The position numbers were made by a program, and so were the translations under genes. A model generated the notes under the pieces. It was not told the origin of the DNA. It did not search any database and saw only the letters and a program-made list of their open reading frames with translations. Source: Pseudobacteriovorax antillogorgiicola (lineage in GTDB: Bacteria; Bdellovibrionota_B; Oligoflexia; Oligoflexales; Oligoflexaceae). Taken from it: a DNA stretch of 64,000 nucleotides. The first letter of the stretch is position 1, and each line of letters starts with the position of its first letter. Positions 55,401 through 62,831 of this stretch are shown here, in pieces. Location: positions 48,776 to 112,775 of the forward strand of contig NZ_FWZT01000025.1 in the NCBI RefSeq assembly GCF_900177345.1, read 5' to 3'.

Positions 55401-56092
55401 TGCCCCGACACCAAACAATTGCTATTCTTGTATAGAAATACTGTATCTCCATCACCAACACCATCAACTCTGAGCGTTGGTGTCCGATCGCTGCCAATGC
55501 TTCCTGTCAAGCCAACGAATGATATTCCGGATATCTCGCTGATCGTTGCATCGTAGGTATAATCTACTGACACACCAGAACATGCTGACCGCACTCCATC
55601 GATAGAAAAGGTTGCATACAGAGAATAGATTTTTTCAGTTGAAAGACCCACCTCAACATCAAAAACATCTGAATTTGCAACAGCTGTAGCAAGGCTTTCG
55701 GTGCAAGCTGCATCGCTATAAATAGAAATTTCTTCGCTTCCCGTGAGGTCGCTAAATCTAAGCTTGATTGTCCCCTGATTACTGATGGAAGACGACGGGC
55801 TTTGCAAGGCGAACGACATAGGAGCATCAGGAATTACAACTGGTGGAGGAGGTGGTAGTGGCTCGACGACTGGAGGTGGAGGCTCTACTGCTTCAGGCGT
55901 AAAGTCTGCTTGTTGCTCCTCAGAAACCTGATCAGGCTCAGGAGTTTGTATTTCGGACGAGGTCTGCTGTTCCTCAGTTTTCGGCGACTCTTCATCTGTT
56001 TCCTCTTCACCAGCCTTTTTCTGACAAGCAACTAGTTGCCCGACCAGACCTAAGGCGATGAACGTAGAAAGATATTTTTTGTCAAACTTCAT
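52460..56092 (-). CDS. Large lipoprotein with Ig-like repeats and a PEBP-like C-terminus
   Basis: 1210 residues. Lipobox QLVAC (Cys about 23), acidic linker, then a Pro-rich stretch (PPPPVVEPLPPPPPVV, about 71-86). About 90-385: three repeats of roughly 95 residues, each with DTTP-like, GDTxxLY, AGNxSxC blocks and paired Cys. About 490-720: two cadherin/He_PIG-like repeats with IAYxCYYD. A unique region of about 350 residues follows. About 1080-1205 resembles a phosphatidylethanolamine-binding protein of the YbhB type (PNLTWANASWGTKSLAIIVED, NSFSVVGWTGFCDNHTYSF, KVYAM). Surface adhesin or envelope protein is likely; the PEBP match is by motif only. Confidence 0.82.
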   Translation of the reverse strand: MKFDKKYLSTFIALGLVGQLVACQKKAGEEETDEESPKTEEQQTSSEIQTPEPDQVSEEQQADFTPEAVEPPPPVVEPLPPPPPVVIPDAPMSFALQSPSSSISNQGTIKLRFSDLTGSEEISIYSDAACTESLATAVANSDVFDVEVGLSTEKIYSLYATFSIDGVRSACSGVSVDYTYDATISEISGISFVGLTGSIGSDRTPTLRVDGVGDGDTVFLYKNSNCLVSGQVGFGIASGNSIDITLSSAALPSDSAYNFHARSEDNAGNVSSCTSFSLGYQLDTSAPDAPSSVTLTDPGTSLGLDTTPTFSVAGVNVGDTLLLYNDAACMNEYASTTVTTNPMSIDSSNISSDGTYQFYSAAIDAAGNKSDCSTSFASYTLDVSKPSLNTVTLTSGGGKNVAGIDGKAILTFQASEQLSSTTVTIHGRSVTANNISGNTWQAVYTFLGSDPSGSIGFTIDYEDQAANAGNQVTATTDGSMLNYDSTNYSPTFSVSSQVVAEGAPINLDINDTNSGNDTDNNGTAIAYTCYYDMVADGEVSNTNPCSAITGMSFGTSDGILQWAPDYDAAGVYELKVVGTDSVLDGEAIFTLTVNNTNRPPSLPSYSQRSLYDNDNYSFDVSDASTGNDLDVDGDTIAYSCYYDELLDGVVADSNLCSEIAGLNFNETQGLFSWAVKASNAGTYEFRITGSDSDLTGDSVFEINVVIDISKQPQLSVIGSNTTSYFSSLSDNNQVSMNGTLLGTYQAGDTFTLTTSAGDLMECTGGCFAVTPVEGTAAWTTRTYASTLLSTYMGRYDTAKIVVAAFDQAAYVEIKQDGVTHATGTIPAGTIQEFTNIVHNVGALWIESDQDIAAYVSTKASGDSEYDRDGRVITAAAKTSLAFVSGGGGTPAAVSTTEDDTVVAAYRNDGTNFSDTIDIKDILTVTHTTAKQSSEASAIAVYSSKPTVTTQHADGDGTNASPSLPKSMLSTHFVAPIEGDYASFASFEQGEVFVVDSTNTVVTRIQMTRSGSASELAPYAATYNISSIAVGTRFMCTSPCLGIYEPRSNDDETLMTGTNNSSFLLSSTDFVAGGSLPAASMGNQGSCSGTNNFPNLTWANASWGTKSLAIIVEDQDNNNVHLNLVDVDPSLGSLGTLIADAGSVTFPSGLAGENSFSVVGWTGFCDNHTYSFKVYAMSINIGSAVNDMTRAAFEASYGSQIIDSYELQGTP

Positions 56093-56098
56093 GGGTAA

Positions 56099-56125
56099 CC
56101 TCCGTATTTCACTAATACCGGAAGG
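56099..56125 (-). promoter_or_regulatory. Hairpin hiding the ribosome site of the large lipoprotein gene
   Basis: Minus strand CCTTCCGGTATT (56125-56114) pairs with AATACGGAGG (56108-56099) with two bulged bases. The GGAGG at 56103-56099 is the ribosome site, 6-7 bases before the ATG at 56092. Confidence 0.5.
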
Positions 56126-56204
56126 CTAAACCAGCAGCAGGTCCCCTGACTATTTTAGGTGATCTCCTCATCGGTTCACGTAATTCATTCATTAAAAGCA
56201 TGTT

Positions 56205-56232
56205 TTTGATCTTTTTTAGGCCCTGATATAAT
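56205..56232 (+). promoter_or_regulatory. Sigma-70-like promoter in the gap before thioredoxin
   Basis: TATAAT at 56227-56232 with TTTGAT at 56205-56210 (spacing 16) or TTGATC one base later (spacing 15). It points + and is 300 bases before the thioredoxin start, immediately before a stretch of complementary segments. Confidence 0.5.
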
Positions 56233-56238
56233 TATCAA

Positions 56239-56427
56239 AATAGAGCTCAAGGGACCAACTATTTACTTCTTAAATCATGGTAAGGGTTGAGCAATAAGGC
56301 GGTAGGTGATTGCAAGTCACCGGCTCGTAAACGCTTGCGGAGAGAGAAACTTCAGGTTAAAAATTCAGCTTGTTGGGCTTTTTCTTCTCGACGCTACACT
56401 TACGAGCCGTCTTTGACTTCTTTTTTG
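56239..56427 (+). ncRNA. Candidate structured RNA (or long thioredoxin leader)
   Basis: About 190 bases in a 446-base gap without genes. Three adjacent domains: (1) GCTCAA 56245-56250 with TTGAGC 56287-56292, inner ACCA 56254 with TGGT 56278; (2) GGTGA 56305-56309 with TCACC 56317-56321; (3) GGCTCGTAA 56322-56330 with TTACGAGCC 56400-56408, inner GAGA-G-AGAAA 56341 with TTTCTTCTC 56381-56389. A T6 run follows at 56421-56426. Promoter just upstream. No match to tmRNA, RNase P or SRP cores that I can see. The short stems could be chance; the 9-bp closing pair and the layout are the main support. Confidence 0.4.
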
Positions 56428-56538
56428 TAGTAGCCTTAGGATGCAAAGCATGACGAAATGTTGCAGGTGCTTGATTGTTTTTTTGGGCAACTATACAAAT
56501 ATCTATTTTTATTGATTTTTATACTTAAGGGAGAAATG

Positions 56539-56871
56539 ATGGCAGGATATGTTCAAGAAGTCAGTGATGCTGATTTCGAATCGAGAGTGATTGAAAACCA
56601 AAGGCCATGCTTGGTAGATTTTTGGGCCCCTTGGTGCGGCCCATGTCAGATGATTGGCCCTGTTCTTGATAAACTAGCGCAAGAATTTGAGGGTGATGTT
56701 GATATATTTAAGATGAATGTTGATGCCAACTCGACTGTTCCTCAAGGAATGGGAGTTCGCTCGATTCCATATCTCGTCACCTTTAAAAATGGCGAATTAA
56801 AAGACACGATCGTAGGTGCACCAGATCCTCAGAAGTTGGTCGATCTCATGGAAAATTTGCTAGAAGAATGA
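56539..56871 (+). CDS. trxA: Thioredoxin
   Basis: 110 residues from ATG 56539, AAGGGAG 5 bases upstream; the longer frame adds a stretch with no Trx homology. Active site WCGPC (about 31-35) in LVDFWAPWCGPCQMIGPVLDKLA; cis-Pro in RSIPYLVTF. Cytoplasmic disulfide reductase for ribonucleotide reductase, PAPS reductase and others. A strong hairpin follows. Located 300 bases downstream of a sigma-70-like promoter. Confidence 0.95.
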   Translation: MAGYVQEVSDADFESRVIENQRPCLVDFWAPWCGPCQMIGPVLDKLAQEFEGDVDIFKMNVDANSTVPQGMGVRSIPYLVTFKNGELKDTIVGAPDPQKLVDLMENLLEE

Positions 56872-56888
56872 TTTAGAGAGACGAGGAT

Positions 56889-56920
56889 GGTCATCACTCT
56901 TTTTTACAAGAGTGATGACC
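56889..56920. terminator. Long hairpin between thioredoxin and the Cache-domain gene
   Basis: GGTCATCACTCTT (56889-56901), loop TTTTAC, AAGAGTGATGACC (56908-56920): a perfect 13-bp stem between convergent genes. No separate T tract. Confidence 0.8.
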
Positions 56921-56933
56921 GACCGAAGATCCA

Positions 56934-57551
56934 TTATCTCACCGAAGGCTTCACACCAACAACTAATACACCAATCAACGAACCATCATCATCATGAAGA
57001 GGATAAGAAACTTCCACCTGCCTTTTGCCAGTGTGAGGGCTTCTTGTGAAAGGCTGAATATAGTATTCTTTGTGTTCTACTGCTATTTCTCGATAGCTTT
57101 TCTGATCCCGCTGGTCGTACTGAGTCAGCAGGTTTGCTGTACAAACCGGAACACCCTCACGATCCAAAACGAAAAGTTCCGCAACGCGATATTGCTCTTT
57201 TGTGTCTTCTAGAATCTCTGAACATGGATTTTTTACAACGCCAACAATCCACTCTGGAATGTCCTGACCTTCTTCTCCAAGCTCGGCATAATTCAAACCA
57301 GATTTACTAGACCAGGTATCCCAAATTCTTGTTCTCTCTTGTAAAGACATACGGCTCTTGTTGGCTTCACTACTGATCACATGATCGATAATCTGATCAT
57401 TTTGAAAGAGCTGTAGGTAAATTTCCTCGGACTTTTCAATGGCCTGGCGTTTCTGGCTAGAAATTGAAAAACCCATCAGCTGGGGAGCAAGTGTCGCTAT
57501 AATTGCGAACTTAAATATTCTCACGTTGAACCTCACCTTTGTTGCATTCAT
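56934..57551 (-). CDS. Free-standing periplasmic Cache (PDC)-like sensor domain protein
   Basis: 205 residues from ATG 57551. Signal peptide about 8-27. Residues about 40-205 look like one Cache/PDC sensor domain: long first helix, then VAELFVLDREGVPVC, WxxL-like NLLTQYDQRDQKSYREI, HTGKRQVEVSYPL and LIGVLVVGV. Such domains normally sit in chemoreceptors, kinases or cyclases; here no membrane helix or output domain follows. It may bind a ligand and pass it to a membrane partner. No partner gene is adjacent. Confidence 0.72.
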   Translation of the reverse strand: MNATKVRFNVRIFKFAIIATLAPQLMGFSISSQKRQAIEKSEEIYLQLFQNDQIIDHVISSEANKSRMSLQERTRIWDTWSSKSGLNYAELGEEGQDIPEWIVGVVKNPCSEILEDTKEQYRVAELFVLDREGVPVCTANLLTQYDQRDQKSYREIAVEHKEYYIQPFTRSPHTGKRQVEVSYPLHDDDGSLIGVLVVGVKPSVR

Positions 57552-57638
57552 GATCAAGACCCAATGTCTTGAACATCAAGCCCATCGGTTCCAAGACAGC
57601 TCACTCTAGAGGCCGTAAAATTTTTCTTGTAAGCCACC

Positions 57639-57890
57639 GCCAAGGGCTAAAGAATGCAGGTATTTTTCTATCGACTGACTGGCCAATTATCTATTTTTTA
57701 TGACTTTTTCCGAAAATGGCAAATTCAGGAACCTGCAAACTCATGGGTATTTTATCGAGGTAAGCTGGAACATTATAATCGCAATGCTGCAAGTTAGTAT
57801 TGCTTAAGATCACCTCTTACAAAAATGAAGCCCTTGGCATTCAACACCTACCTATGGGAAACAAGTTCCTGTTAAAAAAGCATCAAGGGC
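57639..57890 (+). other. Nested and competing complementary segments upstream of the PhoX-type gene
   Basis: Within a 455-base gap without genes. Outer pair GCCAAGGGCT (57639-57648) with AGCCCTTGGC (57829-57838). Inside it: TGCAGGT (57655-57661) with ACCTGCA (57731-57737), and GAGGT (57757-57761) with ACCTC (57812-57816) around GCAAT/ATTGC (57781/57799). The right outer arm can instead pair with CAAGGGCTT (57882-57890), and a T7 run lies at 57911-57917. A -35/-10-like pair AAGACA-N17-TAAAAT precedes it. This is the layout of a leader with two alternative folds, but no known riboswitch core is seen. Confidence 0.35.
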
Positions 57891-58006
57891 TTACCTCTGA
57901 ATCTCGCTGATTTTTTTAGCTATCTTAATCTCAACTACAAAGTAAATCTTTAGAATTCCGCAAAATTCGAGACTCACAAACCCGACTCAACACACAGGAG
58001 AATCCT

Positions 58007-59215
58007 ATGACTAGTGATTTCAATCGTCGCTCCTTCTTGAAATCATCCATGGGGAGCTTTGGCTTTCTAAGCCTTGGAACCCAACTCACTTCAATGGCTT
58101 CTGGTCAAGAACTGCTGGACTTCCGGTCGCTCAAGTCACTCGGTCCCTTAGGATCTCCAGATTCCCAAGGAATCCGCTTACCTCAGGGTTTTTCTTCACG
58201 ACAAATTGCTCGTACGGGACATCGCGTAGTTCGTGATACCGATGGCAGAAAAACGGACTATCGCTGGCACATTTATCCCGATGGTGGGGCTTGCTTTCCT
58301 CAAAACGATGGTGGATGGGTATACACGTCGAACAGTGAGATTTTCCTCGCCGGTGGCGCGGGCGCAATAAGGTTCAATGCCGACGGACAGATTGAGGATG
58401 CCTACGGAATACTTGGAGGCACCAGCCAGAATTGTGCTGGCGGCGCTACTCCTTGGGGAACGTGGCTATCATGCGAGGAGATCCCTTTCGGTTCAGTTTT
58501 TGAGTGTGATGTTGTAAGAGATGGTTGCAGTGAGAAGCGATCTGGGCTTGGCAAGTTCAAGCATGAAGCTGTTGCTATCGACCCCGTAAACATGCAAGCC
58601 TATCTTACAGAAGATGAAGGTGATGGCTGCTTTTACCGGTATACACCCGCTTCTGTAGATCTCAATGGTCGCATGGACTTAGACAATGGTCTCTTAGAAG
58701 TAGCCGTGGAAGATGGAGGTTTTGTTTCATGGGTTCCTTTAGAGAATAGTACTCCTGGTTTGTTCCAAACTCCTACCCGCAAGCAAATTCGCAATGCGAC
58801 CAAGTTCGATGGCGGTGAAGGTATTAGCTTTCATGAAGGCATGATCTACTTTACAACGAAAGGCGACAATCGAGTTTGGTTCTATGATACCAATGATCAG
58901 TCTCTGGGGCTTCTCTATGACAAAGCAACGTCGGATACTCCCATTCTGAGTGGAGTCGATAATGTTACCGTTTCAAAGGACGGTCATGTTCTTGTCGCAG
59001 AGGATGGCGGGCAAATGCAAATTGTCGTCATCGGTCCCTGGGGCGATGTATATCCTTTGGTAAAAGTTGAAAATCAGGACCACTCTGAAATCACCGGCCC
59101 TGCAATTAGTCCAAACGGCAAGCGCCTCTACTTCAGCTCCCAACGAGGAATAAACAACAAATTCGCTCAGAACACTGGTGTTACTTACGAAATCCAAGGC
59201 ATCTTCGAATCCTAA
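58007..59215 (+). CDS. PhoX-type (DUF839) phosphatase, Tat-exported
   Basis: 402 residues. Starts with a twin-arginine signal, NRRSFLKSS then a hydrophobic stretch (about 6-32), so it is exported folded. PhoX family (PF05787) features: ATPWGTWLSCEE, KFKHEAVAID, LTEDEGDGCFYRYTP, GEGISFHEGMIYFTTKGDNRVW and a beta-propeller pattern. PhoX uses calcium and iron to cleave phosphate esters. Shorter than Pseudomonas PhoX (about 600-700), so it is in the compact DUF839 group. Convergent with a secreted EEP enzyme. Confidence 0.85.
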   Translation: MTSDFNRRSFLKSSMGSFGFLSLGTQLTSMASGQELLDFRSLKSLGPLGSPDSQGIRLPQGFSSRQIARTGHRVVRDTDGRKTDYRWHIYPDGGACFPQNDGGWVYTSNSEIFLAGGAGAIRFNADGQIEDAYGILGGTSQNCAGGATPWGTWLSCEEIPFGSVFECDVVRDGCSEKRSGLGKFKHEAVAIDPVNMQAYLTEDEGDGCFYRYTPASVDLNGRMDLDNGLLEVAVEDGGFVSWVPLENSTPGLFQTPTRKQIRNATKFDGGEGISFHEGMIYFTTKGDNRVWFYDTNDQSLGLLYDKATSDTPILSGVDNVTVSKDGHVLVAEDGGQMQIVVIGPWGDVYPLVKVENQDHSEITGPAISPNGKRLYFSSQRGINNKFAQNTGVTYEIQGIFES

Positions 59216-59221
59216 ATATTT

Positions 59222-59240
59222 GAGCGGCACAAAGCCGCTC
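59222..59240. terminator. Hairpin between the PhoX-type and EEP genes
   Basis: GAGCGGC (59222-59228), loop ACAAA, GCCGCTC (59234-59240), 6 bases after the PhoX-type stop and 22 from the EEP stop. No T tract. Confidence 0.7.
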
Positions 59241-59261
59241 CCCCGATATATCTTAGGTAAA

Positions 59262-60614
59262 CTAGAAGCGCAGATTACAAACGATGCCCCGATGATCGGA
59301 GGGCGCTTGGAAGCTGTTATGACTTCTTTCTACAAAGCAGTCCTTCTTACTAACCCTGTGCCCGGTGACGTAATCAAGTTGAATATTTGCGCCATACCAA
59401 GCATTAAATGTGGACCCCCAAAAAAAGTTCTTGAGTGGGGTTTGATCCAACAGAGTGGTCAAAGGTCTACTGCCTGGCTGAACATTGAGATCTCCAACAA
59501 AAATAGTTGGCACTCGCCAATTACCATTGATGCCACCAAGGGCGTCTCTCATGATGTTAGCAGAACCCTGCTGGGAATTCCGGTCAACTCCCCAGTGAGA
59601 TGCAACAAAGACAAATCGCTGCCCGGTAGGCTTTACCTCAAACTCCAGCCATTCTGCGGAACGATTCCCCCACTTGTCTGCAACTAAGTATATTCGACCT
59701 GAGTCACGGATACGAAGACGATCCCTACGATATATGATCTGCCGTCGTGGAGAGGAGCCGTATTGTGATCCGATTTGACTGCGGATAAAATCATGCTGAC
59801 CACCCGTAGCCTCCTGAATCCCCAGCACATCTGGCCTAGAATCCTTAATGTACTGACTAACCCGATATCGGCGCGCATTCCAACTTCTCTCTCCAGGGTC
59901 GTTTGCTAACTCAGTCCGTACATTGAATGTCATCACCCGCAAATCACCTCCCTTTGCAGTTGTATCCCCTCCCGACGTTGGCGGGGTGGGCAAAGTCACC
60001 TTACCACCATCTGCAACCCATACGATCTCGTCTACAGCTAGGTTAAAGCTTTTTTTAGGGTATGTGTTGGTAATACTCGTGATGGCAAATGCATAGCGAA
60101 TGGTCCTCAAATCGATTTTGATACCCCGGATATCTCTGACTGGTATTCGCACGGGACTCCATCTATCCCGCTGAACATCTCCATATTTACTGGCCCCCAA
60201 AGGTACGACCACATAATGTGCATTGCCGTAGCGATCCGTTACACCAACGCGAAAATCGACATCAAGAGTGGTTTTAATATGAAATTGAATATAGCCCTCG
60301 CCGTAGTCACTCAAGTCTAATGGCTGATCAGACTGAATTCCCCCACCAAACCAAACCCCCGATCTCCCTGCCCAGGAAATATGCTGACTCCCTTTGAAAG
60401 GCTGGACCCCAGACTTGTAGCGTAAGGTTCCTTCCCAAGGATAAATTTCAGCATCATATCCAGCAATCAATCTATCTGCTGCAGATGTATCTTCACCATA
60501 GACGCTAAACACTTGATTTTGAGCCGAGGACTTTTTCGTAAACGATACTGCTAGGATAATGGCTAGGAAATAAAGTTTTCTAGAGCCTTTCAAATAATGA
60601 GGCTTGGTTTTCAT
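59262..60614 (-). CDS. Secreted endonuclease/exonuclease/phosphatase-family enzyme with N-terminal beta domain
   Basis: 450 residues from ATG 60614, AAGGAG 8 bases upstream. Signal peptide ending SSAQ (about 33). About 40-205: beta-sandwich like a carbohydrate-binding or ExoP-type module. A TPPTSGGDTT linker, then EEP fold (about 225-450): MTFNVRTELAND, ILGIQEATGGQ-like DVLGIQEATG with the metal Glu, ASHWGVD, FVGDLNVQPGS, and the final PSDHRGIVCNL His. Could be a DNase I-like nuclease or a lipid/sugar phosphatase. Next to a PhoX-type phosphatase. Confidence 0.86.
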   Translation of the reverse strand: MKTKPHYLKGSRKLYFLAIILAVSFTKKSSAQNQVFSVYGEDTSAADRLIAGYDAEIYPWEGTLRYKSGVQPFKGSQHISWAGRSGVWFGGGIQSDQPLDLSDYGEGYIQFHIKTTLDVDFRVGVTDRYGNAHYVVVPLGASKYGDVQRDRWSPVRIPVRDIRGIKIDLRTIRYAFAITSITNTYPKKSFNLAVDEIVWVADGGKVTLPTPPTSGGDTTAKGGDLRVMTFNVRTELANDPGERSWNARRYRVSQYIKDSRPDVLGIQEATGGQHDFIRSQIGSQYGSSPRRQIIYRRDRLRIRDSGRIYLVADKWGNRSAEWLEFEVKPTGQRFVFVASHWGVDRNSQQGSANIMRDALGGINGNWRVPTIFVGDLNVQPGSRPLTTLLDQTPLKNFFWGSTFNAWYGANIQLDYVTGHRVSKKDCFVERSHNSFQAPSDHRGIVCNLRF

Positions 60615-61149
60615 GGTAGGAACTCCTTTGTTAGCCAAGCTGAAATATAAACTAAACGTTTCTTCGATCAGAACTAGCTTATAACGTGATTAAAGATCTG
60701 CCGAGTGATGACGGAGTTCTACTAAGTGGATATTAATTTTCAAGAGTATATTTGAAAGTCGTTCTGGTTAGCATAATATTAACACTGAATTGAACCGGAA
60801 AATATTTTCTATTAGGAGGCAATTAGAGCTTGTCCCCTATCTGAACTACGAGCATCATTTAGACTCATGTTTACAAGCATTGAAGTCTGTAACACTAACT
60901 GCAAAACTGTTAAACTCAACTGTTTAGGGAATGTATGGGGCAGCATTCACAGGCTTGGTTTGAAAACAAACTAAAATTAGGCATCTGCAATAAATCTTAT
61001 CTCAATTAGTGTCGACTTGTCTGACACAGGCCTCGATAAAAAAAGAGGGGGTACCCTGTTTTGATATAATAAAGATTCCACAAATTATAAAAAGAAAATA
61101 ATTTTTCTTCGACAGATAAAACGCCTTCCATGACTGATAAAGGGGCTTT
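60615..61149. other. 535-base AT-rich gap with a broken reading frame
   Basis: No convincing gene. A + frame open from 60772 to 60927 (51 codons, ends TAG) reads like protein (...LVPYLNYEHHLDSCL...) but has only a TTG start and no ribosome site there; it may be a remnant. The left inverted repeat (61004-61068) is at the 3' side. A 65-residue minus-strand frame (61002-61199) runs from inside the PilZ gene into that repeat and is probably a shadow. Confidence 0.5.
61004..61068 (+). repeat. Left copy of a paired inverted repeat
   Basis: AATTAGTGTCGACTTG (61004-61019), TCTGACA (61020-61026), a GATAAAAA-GAGG middle, TACCCTGTTTT (61052-61062), GATATA. The same blocks occur on the other strand at 63826-63889 in the same order and nearly the same spacing. 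Similarity stops sharply at the outer AATT. Confidence 0.8.
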
Positions 61150-61488
61150 CTATGAGAAATAGAGATCATTTTCGTCTTGCACGAAGTGAAACAACTCATC
61201 CCAAAGAACTGTAGACGCTACACTTAGGCCCAACTGAAAATTTCCATCCGAAGTTTCTTTCGACCATTGAACGATTCCCGAGAACAAACTTGGCGCTTCA
61301 TCAGCCTCGCATGTAAAGTAAAGGCGGTCTGACACAGGGAAATTCCTAGGAACTTCGATGCAGACTCCCCTGCTCGATAAATTTACCAAGCGGAAAGGAG
61401 TGGCTGAGCCTTTGAATTCCCCCAACAATGCGCCCTTGGCACTTGTGTTCTTTGTACAAAATCTCTTTTCACGCCTTACCTGTGCCAT
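61150..61488 (-). CDS. PilZ-domain protein
   Basis: 112 residues from ATG 61488, GGAGG 5-6 bases upstream. Both c-di-GMP contact motifs are present: RREKR (RxxxR, about 5-9) and NLSSRG ([D/N]xSxxG, about 36-41). Single PilZ domain without partner domains, so it acts as a c-di-GMP-responsive adaptor. Target unknown. First gene inside the inverted-repeat pair, transcribed toward the left repeat. Confidence 0.87.
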   Translation of the reverse strand: MAQVRREKRFCTKNTSAKGALLGEFKGSATPFRLVNLSSRGVCIEVPRNFPVSDRLYFTCEADEAPSLFSGIVQWSKETSDGNFQLGLSVASTVLWDELFHFVQDENDLYFS

Positions 61489-61770
61489 GAGTCCTCCGGG
61501 CTGATCTAATCGGCTATTGCTCTGCTATCGGCTCCGCGCCCAAGTATACCTAAGAACTTGTCTTAGGTTTCCATAAACCGCTAGATTTTATTCCATATAT
61601 TACAACTATGAGGGCTATTTAATGCCAGTGGGACTTCGAATGCCTCCTCCTTACTAAAAGCCTTACCTGAAGTAAGGTCCATACATTCTTTTCCTAGCAA
61701 ACCTTAGTTTAAATATAGGAATAGCTAGCCGATCAGCCCCTCATACCTGGAACTGATGAAGGTTTTCTCA

Positions 61771-62664
61771 ATGTTTAATATATTATCAAATGAAGCTGGT
61801 AACGCCACAACCTCGACTCTATTACTATCAGGTGCTCTACTGGGCGGATTCCATGCTGTAGACCTAGATGTGACTACCCAATCAGTCATGAGACAGGCGG
61901 AATCACAGCAAATCGGAATAGACGGAAAACAAGATATTATATCTGCTAGCGCAATCTTGAAATCGATTGTTTGTCGAGAAAGTAGCTTGAGTACTCCAAA
62001 GTACCCGCTCTCTGATGATGATTTAGAAATTGTTTTGGAAATACCTAAGTCAAGTCAAGATTTTGATCGTATCTTCGAAGGGCGTGAAGGTTCACGAGAG
62101 ACAAGAACGGTACGTTTTGCTCATCTGGGGTCAGATAGCAATCATATGATTTTTTCCAGTGTTACAGAGCTAAACGATTCCATTATCAAGCAAAACCTAA
62201 GAATTGACTGTTCTCCTTCGGACACTGTCATTCCTGAAGATATCCTTGCCAGCCACGACATCCTATTTAACGAAGTATACCTCGGCTTAGGATATGAAGA
62301 TTGGTTTGATTACGATCATAACGACCTGGCCTTTTGTTTCGAAGGGAAATTTGCTGCAGATAGAACGACTGGCGTCATCACTTCAATGGTCGATCAGAAA
62401 GTCGATACGAAAATAAGTAAGAGAAGTTCAAGTAATTCTATTGTAGTCAAACTTCATCGAAAAGTTGGCGACAAGTTCAAACTTGATCAAACTATCCAAG
62501 GGCTCAAACGAGGCCATTTGTCGAATGAGACTCTGTCTTTTAAAAAAGGAGAACAGTTTCTGCTCACCTTCAGCAGTAATATTATCCAGAAGAGCGGGCC
62601 TCAAAATCTAACTGGTAAGCGAGTTCGAGTTGAAGCCGACAACTGCCGAACAAGTGGTCGTTGA
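61771..62664 (+). CDS. Secreted or membrane protein with DUF4114-like motif
   Basis: 297 residues from ATG 61771 (AAGG 8 bases upstream); ATG 61756 is the alternative. Residues about 12-30 (TTSTLLLSGALLGGFHAVDL) form one hydrophobic segment after NEAGNA, like a pilin or anchor start. Near 185-200, GYEDWFDYDHNDLAFCF resembles the calcium-binding loop of DUF4114 (EDxxDxDxND). Polar C-terminus. No named family for the whole. It lies between the PilZ and methyltransferase genes in the repeat-bound segment. Confidence 0.65.
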   Translation: MFNILSNEAGNATTSTLLLSGALLGGFHAVDLDVTTQSVMRQAESQQIGIDGKQDIISASAILKSIVCRESSLSTPKYPLSDDDLEIVLEIPKSSQDFDRIFEGREGSRETRTVRFAHLGSDSNHMIFSSVTELNDSIIKQNLRIDCSPSDTVIPEDILASHDILFNEVYLGLGYEDWFDYDHNDLAFCFEGKFAADRTTGVITSMVDQKVDTKISKRSSSNSIVVKLHRKVGDKFKLDQTIQGLKRGHLSNETLSFKKGEQFLLTFSSNIIQKSGPQNLTGKRVRVEADNCRTSGR

Positions 62665-62674
62665 TGCTTTTTTT
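62637..62674 (+). terminator. Possible terminator overlapping the end of the DUF4114-like gene
   Basis: CGAC-A-ACT (62637-62644) with AGT-G-GTCG (62653-62660), one internal mismatch, then TTGATGC and TTTTTTT (62668-62674). Confidence 0.45.
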
Positions 62675-62831
62675 GGGATGTAATAACAATTTCACTTTTT
62701 GAACTTGCCTTTTACCTCTAATGAGTGAGCCAACTATAATCAATCAAAAGCGATAGTATTCATTGAATTTTTTGGTTCGGCTCCACAAGTTTCGCACATT
62801 TTATTGAGTTATCAGAAGGGCGAAAGCTTGA

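Noticed and set aside
56341..56480. Short lysine-rich frame on the minus strand in the thioredoxin gap
   Set aside because: About 30 codons with only a TTG start and no ribosome site; better explained as part of the candidate RNA region.
61002..61199. 65-residue minus-strand frame
   Set aside because: It begins inside the PilZ gene, has no ribosome site and ends within the inverted repeat.
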